Shown here: one piece after another, positions 1 through 7,048 of the stretch
Position numbering within the stretch: the stretch's first letter is position 1
Layout: every line of letters begins with the position of its first letter
Assembly (NCBI GenBank): GCA_036278835.1
Contig: DASUKH010000088.1
Coordinates: forward strand, 1-15,315
Reading direction: 5' to 3'
Length of the DNA: 15,315 bases
Source: DATARH01 sp036278835
GTDB taxonomy: Bacteria > Pseudomonadota > Alphaproteobacteria > ATCC43930 > CGMCC-115725
Position numbers and translations under genes: made by a program
The notes under the pieces: model-generated
What the model saw: the letters and a program-made list of their open reading frames with translations, nothing else
What the model was told of the DNA's origin: nothing
Databases searched by the model: none

Positions 1-797
1 CACACCGCGCGGCCCATCACGAGGTCGCGGTCATTCCCCGCCAGCCACGGCATCTCCTCGGTGAACATCGTCACGCATTGCCGGTAGCTGCACGGCATGC
101 GGGTGATGTCGGTGCCCCAGAAAGAGCGCTGCGGCCCGAACGCCTCGAAAATCTGGCGGATGTACGGGTGGATGTTGCGGTAGGGGTAAGGCGCGCCCGA
201 ATAGCTCGGCGCCCCCGACAATTTGACCGCGACATTGGGCAGCCGCGCCAGGGCCAGCATCTGCGGCAGGTCGGCGAAGGCCGCGTCGTCGGTGCCGCCG
301 GCGCCGCCGCCGGTGCGCCCGAGGTGATCGATATGCATCTTGAGGCCGGGATGGCGCTCAGCAATCCGCCCGAATTCGGCGATATGGCCGCCCGCCAGGA
401 GGCCGATCGGCAGGCTCTCCTCTTCGCACGCCCTCCAGAACCAGTCGAGACTGCCGTCATTCCACCAGCTTTTCTGGTGCGGCAGGTTGAAGGTGAAGCG
501 GAAGCCGAGCATGCCCGGACGCTGCCGCCAATTGCGCACGGTTTCGCGCCCGTTCGGCGCCTCCAGATCGAAATGGCCGAGGATGCAGAATTTGTCGGGG
601 TGCGCCTTCACCGCCTCGACCGCCTGCAAATTGACCGCTTCCCCGAGCGTGCTGGGCGGGTGGATGACCGCAGCATCGACCCCGGCCCCCGCCATCTCCT
701 TCAGCGCGTCGTCCACCGAATAGGTCGGGATCTGCCGGTGATGCGCCGACATGCGGGCGCCTTCCCAAAGATGGATCTGCGAATCGACGATGAACAT
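1..797 (-). CDS. Amidohydrolase family protein (Amidohydro_2, TIM-barrel metal-dependent hydrolase), 3' end beyond window
   Basis: The minus-strand frame is open from ATG at 797 to the left edge, giving 265 codons without a stop, so the C-terminus is missing. The start is supported by AGAGGGAGGAG (806-816) 8 nt upstream. The protein opens with MFIVDSQIHLWEG, the beta-1 metal-site strand of amidohydrolase-2 enzymes. Further in are MHIDHLGRTGG and WGTDITRMP, placed where the family has its later His and Asp ligands. Relatives are lactonases, decarboxylases and other cytoplasmic hydrolases of cyclic or carboxylated substrates; the substrate here cannot be read from sequence. The usual HxH of strand 1 reads Q-I-H, so only one of the two histidines is present, a variant I believe occurs in some subfamilies. 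The gene is divergent from the 885 gene across an 87-bp gap. Confidence 0.85.
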   Translation of the reverse strand, partial: MFIVDSQIHLWEGARMSAHHRQIPTYSVDDALKEMAGAGVDAAVIHPPSTLGEAVNLQAVEAVKAHPDKFCILGHFDLEAPNGRETVRNWRQRPGMLGFRFTFNLPHQKSWWNDGSLDWFWRACEEESLPIGLLAGGHIAEFGRIAERHPGLKMHIDHLGRTGGGAGGTDDAAFADLPQMLALARLPNVAVKLSGAPSYSGAPYPYRNIHPYIRQIFEAFGPQRSFWGTDITRMPCSYRQCVTMFTEEMPWLAGNDRDLVMGRAV

Positions 798-805
798 GGC
801 TGCCG

Positions 806-816
806 CTCCTCCCTCT
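806..816 (-). promoter_or_regulatory. Ribosome binding site of the amidohydrolase gene
   Basis: On the minus strand this reads AGAGGGAGGAG, a strong Shine-Dalgarno sequence 8 nt before ATG at 797. It favours that start over the in-frame ATG 15 codons later. Confidence 0.7.
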
Positions 817-884
817 GAAGGCCGATCATTATCGCGCGCCGCCGGCGCATTGCATCGGCCGCCTTGACCGGCTAATCACACCGG

Positions 885-1229
885 ATGCAGTCGAAACGCA
901 ACCCGCTCAACCTGAACTCGCTGCAATTGAAGACGCTGACCCTGCTCCAGGAGCTGGCGCGCCTCGTCGGCGCCCCGGCGGCCGGGGGCGATGGGGGCGG
1001 GGTCGCGATCCGCGAATTCCCGCACGCGCATGGCGACCATTTCCACCTCGGCGATGCAATGGTGGCGGGGCGCGACGCGACCGGGCTGCGCAACCCGTCG
1101 GTGTGGAAGGCCCTCGAACGCAAGGGCCTGATCCGGCCGCAACCGCCGGATGCGGTGATCCTGACCGAGCTTGGCCAGCGCTACGAGACGGGGTTGCGCG
1201 ACGCGATCCTCAATCGCGGGGAGCACTAA
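885..1229 (+). CDS. Small conserved-looking protein of unknown function (114 aa)
   Basis: An ORF from ATG 885 to TAA 1227-1229 encodes 114 residues. I do not assign a family. The N-terminal part (NLNSLQLKTLTLLQELARL) looks like an amphipathic helix. The middle has a histidine-rich stretch (HAHGDHFHLGDA). The C-terminal half (WKALERKGLI, then VILTELGQRY) resembles the recognition helix and wing of a winged-helix fold, as in small MarR/ArsR-like domains, but this is only a resemblance. There is no signal peptide or membrane segment. No clear Shine-Dalgarno precedes the start, so the exact start is uncertain. The gene lies 30 bp upstream of the SDR gene on the same strand and may be cotranscribed with it and glpK. 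A long antisense frame covers it, but the plus frame reads as a proper globular protein with mixed composition. Confidence 0.6.
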   Translation: MQSKRNPLNLNSLQLKTLTLLQELARLVGAPAAGGDGGGVAIREFPHAHGDHFHLGDAMVAGRDATGLRNPSVWKALERKGLIRPQPPDAVILTELGQRYETGLRDAILNRGEH

Positions 1230-1242
1230 GCGGGGGTCAGCC

Positions 1243-1251
1243 AAAGGAGGG
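1243..1251 (+). promoter_or_regulatory. Ribosome binding site fixing the GTG start of the SDR gene
   Basis: AAAGGAGGG lies 8 nt before GTG 1260. It supports GTG as the start; no nearby in-frame ATG precedes the nucleotide-binding motif. Confidence 0.8.
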
Positions 1252-1259
1252 AGCCTGCC

Positions 1260-2096
1260 GTGAGTGAAGCCAGCGACACGCCGCAAGCCGCCGCATGGCG
1301 CCCGTTGCGCGGCCAGAAGGCGCTGGTGACCGGCGCCAATTCCGGGATCGGCCGCGCCATCGCGGTGGCGTTGGCGGCGGCCGGCGCCGATGTCGGGGTC
1401 AATTACGTGACCCGGCCCGACGATGCCGCGGCGGTGGTCACCGAAATCGAGGGGGTCGGCGCCGAAGGAGCGGCATTGCTCGCCGACGTGTCGCGCGAGG
1501 ATCAGGTCGTCGCGATGTTCGATGCGTTCCGCCAGCGGTTCGGCCGGATCGATATCCTGGTCTCCAATGCCGGGGTGCAGCGCGACGCGCAGCTGGTCGA
1601 TATGACCCTGGCCGATTGGAGCACCGTGATCGGCATCAACCTGACCGGCCAGTTTCTGTGCTGCCGCGAGGCGGTGCGGGCAATGACCAAGCAGGGAATC
1701 GTGCCCGGGGTCTCGAAATCGGCCGGCAAGATCGTCTGCATGAGTTCGGTGCACCAGAAAATCCCGTGGGCCGGGCACGTCAATTATGCGGCGTCGAAGG
1801 GCGGCATCGAGATGATGATGCAGTCGATCGCGCAGGAGGTCGCGCCGCTTCATATCCGGGTCAATGCGATCGCGCCGGGCGCCATCCGCACCCCGATCAA
1901 CCGCCCTGCGTGGTCCACTCCGGAGGCGCTGCGTGCGCTCAACCTGCTGATCCCCTACGGCCGCATCGGCGAGCCGGAGGATATCGCCCGCACCGCCGTG
2001 TGGATCGCCTCGGACGAAGCCGATTACGTGACCGGCACGACGTTCTTCGTCGATGGTGGGATGACCCTGTTTCCGGGTTTCGCCCACGGCGGATGA
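1260..2096 (+). CDS. SDR family oxidoreductase (glucose 1-dehydrogenase-like)
   Basis: This 278-residue classical short-chain dehydrogenase starts at GTG 1260 behind a strong ribosome binding site. Visible motifs are the Rossmann glycine motif TGANSGIG (residues 24-31), NAG (103-105), catalytic Ser163 in MSSVHQ, and Tyr176-x3-Lys180 in NYAASK. The C-terminal APGAIRTP and VDGGMT strings are typical of the family. All catalytic residues are present, so it is expected to be an active soluble NAD(P)-dependent oxidoreductase. The overall pattern is close to bacterial glucose 1-dehydrogenases and 3-oxoacyl-ACP reductase-like SDRs, but the substrate is not decidable from sequence. The stop overlaps the glpK start (ATGA at 2093-2096), indicating translational coupling and suggesting a sugar or polyol substrate connected to glycerol metabolism. 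That functional link is inference. Confidence 0.92.
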   Translation: MSEASDTPQAAAWRPLRGQKALVTGANSGIGRAIAVALAAAGADVGVNYVTRPDDAAAVVTEIEGVGAEGAALLADVSREDQVVAMFDAFRQRFGRIDILVSNAGVQRDAQLVDMTLADWSTVIGINLTGQFLCCREAVRAMTKQGIVPGVSKSAGKIVCMSSVHQKIPWAGHVNYAASKGGIEMMMQSIAQEVAPLHIRVNAIAPGAIRTPINRPAWSTPEALRALNLLIPYGRIGEPEDIARTAVWIASDEADYVTGTTFFVDGGMTLFPGFAHGG

Positions 2097-3583
2097 GCCG
2101 CCCGGACTACCTGCTGGCGATCGACCAGGGGACGACCAGCACCCGCGCAATCCTGTTCGACGCTGCGGGCGGCGTGCACCACACGGCGCGCCGGCCGGTA
2201 CGGCAGATCCACCCGCATCCCGGCTGGGTCGAGCACGACGCCGAGGCGATCTGGCAGGATGTCGTCGCCTGCTGCCGCGAGGCGATCGCGGCGGCGGACG
2301 GCGCGCCGATCGCCGCGATCGGCATCAGCAACCAGCGCGAGACGACGGTGCTGTGGGACCGGCAGACCGGTCGGCCGATGGCGAACGCCATCGTCTGGCA
2401 GGACCGGCGCACCGCGCCCTTGTGCGAAGAATGGCGCGCCGCCGGCCTCGAGGAGCTGGTCGCCGAGCGCACCGGCCTCATTATCGACCCGTATTTCTCC
2501 GCCTCGAAAATCCGCTGGCTGCTCGGCACCGTGCCGGGCCTCGCCGACGAAGCGCGGGCCGGCCGGATCGCGTTCGGCACGATCGACAGCTTTTTGTTAT
2601 GGCGGCTGACCGGCGGAAGGCTGCACGCGACCGATGTCACCAACGCGTCGCGCACGATGCTGTTCGATCTGCGCCGCCTCGCCTGGGATGATGAATTGCT
2701 GGCGGCGCTTGGCGTGCCGCGAGCGGTGTTGCCGGAGACGATGGACAGCGACGGCGATTTCGACGAGACGGCGCCGGAGCTGTTCGGCGGTCCCATCCCG
2801 ATCGCCGGGGTGGCCGGCGACCAGCACGCCGCTGCGATCGGCCAAGCCTGCTTCCGGCCGGGTCTCGTCAAATCGACCTACGGCACCGGCGCCTTCGCGC
2901 TGGTCAACACCGGCCCGATGCCGGCCCGCTCGCGCCACCGCCTGATCGCGACCCTGTGTTACCGCCTGCGCGGCGAGACGGCCTACGCCCTCGAAGGCAG
3001 CATCTTCACCGCCGGCGCCGCGCTCGATTGGCTGTGCCGGGGATTGCGGGTGGCGCAATCCGCCAATGCGCTCGATGCGCTGGCTGCGGCGGCCGACCCG
3101 CGCCAGCGCGTCTATTTCGTGCCGGCGCTCACCGGCCTCGGCGCGCCGCACTGGTCGGCGGCGGCGCGCGGCGCGATCAGCGGGCTGACCGCGGGGTGCG
3201 GCCTTCCCGAGATCGCCCGCGCCGCCCTCGAGGCGATCGGTTTCCAGACCCGCGACCTCATTGCCGCGATGGCGAGCGATACCGGGCTGGGGATCGAGAC
3301 ATTAAGGGTCGATGGCGGCCTCGCGGCCAACGACTGGGCGATGCAGTTTCTCGCCGACATCCTTCCCGTGCGGGTGGAGCGCCCGGCGACGGTCGAGACC
3401 ACCGCCTGGGGTGCGGCCTATATCGCGGGGCTGGCGCGCGGCCTGTGCCCCGAGCCAGCGGCGATGATGGCGGGCTGGCACGGGGCCCGGCAGTTCGCGC
3501 CGGCAATGGACGCCGCGGAGCGCGAGGAGCGCTATGCCGGGTGGCGCCGTGCCGTCGCCGGCGTCCTCACCGTCGCCGGCTGA
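2093..3583 (+). CDS. glpK: Glycerol kinase
   Basis: The 496-residue protein belongs to the FGGY carbohydrate kinase family and has the usual length of glycerol kinase, which phosphorylates glycerol to sn-glycerol 3-phosphate with ATP in the cytoplasm. Glycerol-kinase hallmarks are DQGTTSTR (residues 11-18), HPGWVEHD, SNQRETTVLWD, the catalytic-Asp region AGVAGDQHAA (Asp243), YGTGAF, FVPALTGLGAPHW and VDGGLAANDW. The start ATG overlaps the SDR stop by four bases. The stretch before Asp243 (ETAPELFGGPIPIAG) lacks the GGKGGTR-type loop that in the E. coli enzyme binds fructose 1,6-bisphosphate, so that allosteric control is probably absent (inference). Neither a glycerol facilitator nor glycerol-3-phosphate dehydrogenase lies next to it. 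The gene ends 4 bp from the end of the convergent MFS gene, leaving no room for a terminator. Confidence 0.95.
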   Translation: MSRPDYLLAIDQGTTSTRAILFDAAGGVHHTARRPVRQIHPHPGWVEHDAEAIWQDVVACCREAIAAADGAPIAAIGISNQRETTVLWDRQTGRPMANAIVWQDRRTAPLCEEWRAAGLEELVAERTGLIIDPYFSASKIRWLLGTVPGLADEARAGRIAFGTIDSFLLWRLTGGRLHATDVTNASRTMLFDLRRLAWDDELLAALGVPRAVLPETMDSDGDFDETAPELFGGPIPIAGVAGDQHAAAIGQACFRPGLVKSTYGTGAFALVNTGPMPARSRHRLIATLCYRLRGETAYALEGSIFTAGAALDWLCRGLRVAQSANALDALAAAADPRQRVYFVPALTGLGAPHWSAAARGAISGLTAGCGLPEIARAALEAIGFQTRDLIAAMASDTGLGIETLRVDGGLAANDWAMQFLADILPVRVERPATVETTAWGAAYIAGLARGLCPEPAAMMAGWHGARQFAPAMDAAEREERYAGWRRAVAGVLTVAG

Positions 3584-3587
3584 TCGG

Positions 3588-5084
3588 TCACCCCTGCCGG
3601 CCGCGGGTCGGGCTGAGGCCTTTAGGAAAAGACAGCGCGACCACGAGCGTCGCCACGGCGATGACCAGAACAAGCAGATAAATTTCGTGCACCGACGCCG
3701 CCACCGCGGCGCTGAGGCGGGCGATCTCGGCGGCGCCGAGGCCGGCGCGTAGGGCCGGCTCCATCAGCCGGTTGACCGCGTCGCCGGCGCCGGGCGCCCG
3801 CGCCGCGATGCCGAAATTGACGACCGCGCCGAACACCGCGGCGCCGAGCGACTGGCCCATCATGCGCATGAACATGACCCCGCCGGTGGCGACGCCGCGC
3901 TCGCCCCAGCCGACGCTGGCCTGGATCGAGACCAGGAAAGACGGGTTGCAGAACCCCATCCCGACCCCCATCACCAGCGAGCCGGCGGCCGCCCAGAAGA
4001 TGCTGCTGTCGGGCCGCAGCAGCGCCAGCATCGCCCCGCCGAGCAACAGCGCGGTACCGCCCATCACGGCCGACACCCGGTAGGAGGTGCGGATCATCAC
4101 GCGGGCGGCGGCGAATGTCGCCAGGGTCCAGCTGACCGACTGGCAGCCGAGCACCGCGCCGGCCACCCCGGCGCTCTGCCCCATGACGCCCTGGACATAG
4201 GCCGGCAAAAAGGCGCTTACCGCCATCATCGAGGCGCCGGTGCCGAACGTGCCGAGATTGGCGAGCGCGATGACCCGCAAGCGCCACAGGCGGAACGGCA
4301 CGATCGGCTCGGCGGCGCGGCGCTCCTGCACGATGAGACCGCACAGCGCCGCGGCCGCGAAGGCCGCGAGGCCGCCGATCGCCGCCGGCCCGAGGCGGCC
4401 GGCCTGCACCAGCACCAGCATCGCCGCGCCGACCCCAACCGCCAGCAGGATGCTGCCGAGGTAATCGACCCGGTGGCTCTTCGGCTCGACCCGCTCGTGC
4501 AGGAACAGCCGGTACATGACGATGCTCGCCGCGCCGATCGGCAGGTTGACCCAGAACACCAGGGACCAGTGCAAATGCTCGACGATAAAGGCGCCGAGCG
4601 CCGGCCCGACGATCGCCGACACGCCGAACACGCTGGAGATGAGGCCCTGGACGCGAGCCCGCTCGGCCGGGGTGTAGATGTCGCCGACCACGGTCGAGGC
4701 GATAGGCTGGATCGCCCCGGCGCCGAGGCCCTGGATGGCCCGGAACAGCACCAACATGCCCATCGTCGAAGCGAAGCCGCACAGGCTCGTGCCGGCGAGA
4801 AAGATGCCGGTGCCGGCGAAGAACACCCGCTTGCGGCCGTAAATGTCGGCTAGGCGGCCATAAAGCGGGATCGTCACCGCCATCGCCAGCAGGTACGCGG
4901 CGAAAACCCAACTGAACAGGCTGAAGCCGCCGAGATCGGCGACGATCGTCGGCATCGCGGTGGCGACGATCGTGCTCTCGACCGCCGCCATGAAGGTGGC
5001 CATCACCGAGGCAGCGAGGACCAGCCGGCGTCGCTGGCGGGCGTGCGCCGGAAGGGCGGCCTCTCCGCCGGCCGCCTGATCCAC
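3588..5084 (-). CDS. MFS drug-resistance transporter, DHA2 (EmrB/QacA-like, 14-TM type)
   Basis: I place the start at GTG 5084, giving 498 residues, the usual size for this family. The frame is open upstream to 5264, but that part overlaps the flavoprotein gene and encodes an Arg/Pro-rich shadow peptide. The first membrane helix begins about 20 residues after the GTG. Family signatures are VESTIVATAMPTI (residues 35-47) in TM1, MFS motif A GRLADIYGRKR (76-86) between TM2 and TM3, and antiporter motif C around GPALGA (160-165) followed by HWSLVFWVNLPIG. Many further hydrophobic helices follow, consistent with 14 in total. It should be an inner-membrane proton-coupled exporter of drugs or toxic compounds; the substrate is unknown. 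It lies 8 bp after the flavoprotein stop and is probably cotranscribed with it. Its 3' end faces glpK at 4 bp. Confidence 0.9.
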   Translation of the reverse strand: MDQAAGGEAALPAHARQRRRLVLAASVMATFMAAVESTIVATAMPTIVADLGGFSLFSWVFAAYLLAMAVTIPLYGRLADIYGRKRVFFAGTGIFLAGTSLCGFASTMGMLVLFRAIQGLGAGAIQPIASTVVGDIYTPAERARVQGLISSVFGVSAIVGPALGAFIVEHLHWSLVFWVNLPIGAASIVMYRLFLHERVEPKSHRVDYLGSILLAVGVGAAMLVLVQAGRLGPAAIGGLAAFAAAALCGLIVQERRAAEPIVPFRLWRLRVIALANLGTFGTGASMMAVSAFLPAYVQGVMGQSAGVAGAVLGCQSVSWTLATFAAARVMIRTSYRVSAVMGGTALLLGGAMLALLRPDSSIFWAAAGSLVMGVGMGFCNPSFLVSIQASVGWGERGVATGGVMFMRMMGQSLGAAVFGAVVNFGIAARAPGAGDAVNRLMEPALRAGLGAAEIARLSAAVAASVHEIYLLVLVIAVATLVVALSFPKGLSPTRGRQG

Positions 5085-5092
5085 CCGCGCGC

Positions 5093-5677
5093 TCAGCGCT
5101 CCGCCGCTTCGGCCGCGCGATGCAGGCGGATTTCGCGGATCAGCGCTTCGACCGCGCCGCAGGCGAAGCCGAGCGAGGTCTCGTCGACGAGGCGGCCGTC
5201 GCGGATTTTGCTCTCGGCGGCGGTGACGACGACCTCGCGGGCCAGCGCGACGCGGACCAGGCACGAATCGAGCGCCACCCGCAGATGTTCGAGGCAGCGG
5301 GCGCCGCCCAGCGGGGCGCGCGAACTGACCATCACCGCCGCCGGCTTGTAGGCCAGCACCGACTGGAAGGCGGGGCGCGAGGCCCAGTCGATCGCATTTT
5401 TCAGGACGCCCGGGATGCTGTGGTTGTATTCCGGCGCGCAGAACACGAGGCCGTCCGCCTCGGCGATATCGGCCAGCATCCGCTTGACGATCGGCGGCCG
5501 GTTGTCGCCCTCGAAATCCTGGTTGTAGAGCGGGATAGGCGCGAGATCGTAAATCTGCAGATCGGCCCGCCCGGCGAATTTCTCACGCAAGGTTTGCAAG
5601 ATGCTTACCGAATAGGAGCCGGTACGCAGGCTGCCTGACATCCCGATCAGGCGGAGCGGCGGCGAAGCGTCGGACAT
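5093..5677 (-). CDS. NADPH-dependent FMN reductase family flavoprotein (NAD(P)H:quinone/chromate reductase-like)
   Basis: This 194-residue protein has the flavodoxin-like fold of the FMN_red family. The FMN phosphate-binding loop GSLRTGS spans residues 15-21, and the signature PEYNHSIPG (82-90) with KNAIDW (93-98) matches the ChrR/YieF-type quinone and chromate reductases. The length is normal and the key motifs are intact. It should be a soluble enzyme that reduces FMN, quinones or similar electron acceptors using NAD(P)H. ATG 5677 is preceded on the minus strand by a GAGG sequence about 9 nt upstream. It is the first gene of a two-gene unit with the MFS exporter 8 bp downstream, an arrangement that suggests detoxification of a redox-active compound followed by export (inference). 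It is divergent from serC across 182 bp. Confidence 0.92.
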   Translation of the reverse strand: MSDASPPLRLIGMSGSLRTGSYSVSILQTLREKFAGRADLQIYDLAPIPLYNQDFEGDNRPPIVKRMLADIAEADGLVFCAPEYNHSIPGVLKNAIDWASRPAFQSVLAYKPAAVMVSSRAPLGGARCLEHLRVALDSCLVRVALAREVVVTAAESKIRDGRLVDETSLGFACGAVEALIREIRLHRAAEAAER

Positions 5678-5774
5678 GCGCGAATCCTCAGGTCGGCCAA
5701 TGGCCGCTCGTCATACCGAAACCGCCTCGGCGCTGGCAACAATCTCCCATGCCGCGCGCCTTGCAGTGTTGCAG

Positions 5775-5858
5775 TGCCGCATTGACCGCGGCGAATGCCC
5801 GGTTTAAGGCTCCGCCGCTTGCGGCCCGCGGACGGGCCGCCGCTCAGGAAGGGGCGAA
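5775..5858 (+). promoter_or_regulatory. Structured leader upstream of serC; candidate alphaproteobacterial serC-leader RNA
   Basis: The gap between the divergent flavoprotein and serC genes must hold both promoters. Its serC-proximal half can fold. GCCG(CTTG)CGGC at 5814-5825 forms a small hairpin. An overlapping and stronger stem GCGGCCC/GGGCCGC (5821-5827 with 5834-5840, closed further by G5828-C5833 around CGGA) competes for the same GCGGC bases, so the two are mutually exclusive. The Shine-Dalgarno AGGAAGGGG (5846-5854) follows 5 nt after the second stem. A conserved serC RNA motif upstream of serC-serA in alphaproteobacteria is described in the literature and Rfam. Identity with that motif is inferred from position and structure, not from an alignment. 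Confidence 0.4.
5846..5854 (+). promoter_or_regulatory. Ribosome binding site that decides the serC start
   Basis: AGGAAGGGG lies 5 nt before ATG 5860. The reading frame is open back to an ATG at 5749, but that longer form lacks such a site and its extra 37 residues do not match the family N-terminus. Confidence 0.75.
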
Positions 5859-5859
5859 C

Positions 5860-7020
5860 ATGAAGCCGACCCGGCGTCCGGCCAACCCATGCTTTTCCTC
5901 CGGGCCTTGTGCCAAGCGGCCGGGCTGGTCGCCGGCCGCGCTGTCCGGGGCGTTGCTCGGCCGCTCGCACCGCTCGCGCGCCGGTCTCGCGCGGCTCGTC
6001 GAGGTGATCGACCGCTCGCGCGCGATCCTCGGCATCCCCTCTGATTACCGGGTTGGCATCGTGCCCGCGTCGGACACCGGCGCGGTCGAGATCGCGCTGT
6101 GGACACTGCTCGGCGCCCGCGGGGTCGATCTCCTCTCGTGGGAGAGTTTCGGCGAGGGCTGGGTCACCGACGTGACCAAGCAGCTGAAGCTCCCGGATGT
6201 GCGGCTTTTGCAGGCCCCCTACGGCCGCCTGCCCGATCTCGCCGCCGTCGATTCCAGCCGCGATACGGTATTCGTGTGGAACGGCACCACCGCCGGGGTC
6301 CGGCTGCCGCACGGCGACTGGATCGCCCCCGACCGTACCGGGCTGACGATCTGCGATGCGACTTCGGCGGCTTTTGCCACGCACCTGCCTTGGGACAGGC
6401 TCGATGCCGTCACCTGGTCGTGGCAGAAGGCGCTGGGCGGCGAGGCGGCGCACGGCATGCTGGCCTTGTCGCCGCGCGCCGTCGAACGGCTCGAAAGCTA
6501 CACCCCGCCCTGGCCGTTGCCGAAGCTGTTTCGGCTGACCTCGGGCGGCAAGCTCAACGAGGGGATTTTCCGCGGCGAGACGATCAACACGCCGTCGATG
6601 CTGTGCGTCGAGGATGCGCTCGACGGGCTGCGCTGGGCCGAAGAGATCGGCGGCCTCGATGCGCTGGTAGCGCGCGCCGAGGGCAACCTCGCCGCCGTCG
6701 CCGCCTGGGTCGGGCGCTCTTCCTGGCTGCGCTTTCTCGCCGAGGACCCGGCAACCCGTTCGTGCACCTCGATCCAGCTCGAAATCACCGACCCGTGGTT
6801 TCTTGGCCTGTCGCCCGACGAGCGTTTCCGCACGGTACGGTCGATGACCGCAAGGCTCGATGCCGAGGGCGCCGGCTACGATCTGGCGAGCCATCGCGCG
6901 TCGCCCCCCGGCATCCGCATCTGGGCCGGCGCGACGGTCGAGCAGAGCGATGTCGAGGCCTTGCTGCCCTGGCTCGACTGGGCCTGGGAACAGGAACGCG
7001 ACGCCGCCAAGGCCGCCTGA
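5860..7020 (+). CDS. serC: Phosphoserine transaminase (Methanosarcina/alphaproteobacterial type)
   Basis: This 386-residue fold-type I aminotransferase converts 3-phosphohydroxypyruvate and glutamate to phosphoserine and 2-oxoglutarate, the second step of serine biosynthesis in the cytoplasm. The N-terminus (MKPTRRPANPCFSSGPCAKR) is characteristic of the SerC subfamily shared by alphaproteobacteria and Methanosarcina. The PLP-binding lysine is Lys190 in TWSWQKALGGEAAHG, and FVWNGTTAGV and the ICDATSAAF region match the cofactor-binding strands. The same PLP pocket also serves 4-phosphohydroxythreonine transamination in vitamin B6 synthesis in many bacteria. ATG 5860 is chosen for its Shine-Dalgarno; an in-frame ATG at 5749 would add 37 residues translated from the leader. 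serA follows 141 bp downstream, with a palindromic repeat element in the gap. Confidence 0.93.
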   Translation: MKPTRRPANPCFSSGPCAKRPGWSPAALSGALLGRSHRSRAGLARLVEVIDRSRAILGIPSDYRVGIVPASDTGAVEIALWTLLGARGVDLLSWESFGEGWVTDVTKQLKLPDVRLLQAPYGRLPDLAAVDSSRDTVFVWNGTTAGVRLPHGDWIAPDRTGLTICDATSAAFATHLPWDRLDAVTWSWQKALGGEAAHGMLALSPRAVERLESYTPPWPLPKLFRLTSGGKLNEGIFRGETINTPSMLCVEDALDGLRWAEEIGGLDALVARAEGNLAAVAAWVGRSSWLRFLAEDPATRSCTSIQLEITDPWFLGLSPDERFRTVRSMTARLDAEGAGYDLASHRASPPGIRIWAGATVEQSDVEALLPWLDWAWEQERDAAKAA

Positions 7021-7048
7021 CGCTTCCGGGCCGGCGCTTATGTAACAG

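Noticed and set aside
1295..2092. Plus-strand frame open upstream of glpK, giving a 762-residue fusion-like ORF
   Set aside because: This portion is the SDR gene read in another frame and is Arg/Pro-rich. True glycerol kinase sequence begins at ATG 2093.
876..2150. Minus-strand ORF of 424 residues covering the small protein and the SDR
   Set aside because: It is antisense to an intact SDR with all catalytic motifs. Long antisense frames are expected in GC-rich DNA, and its Arg/His/Asp-rich composition matches no domain.
5085..5264. Longer start for the MFS transporter, adding 60 residues
   Set aside because: The extension overlaps the well-supported flavoprotein in another frame and is Arg/Pro-rich. 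GTG 5084 gives the family length.
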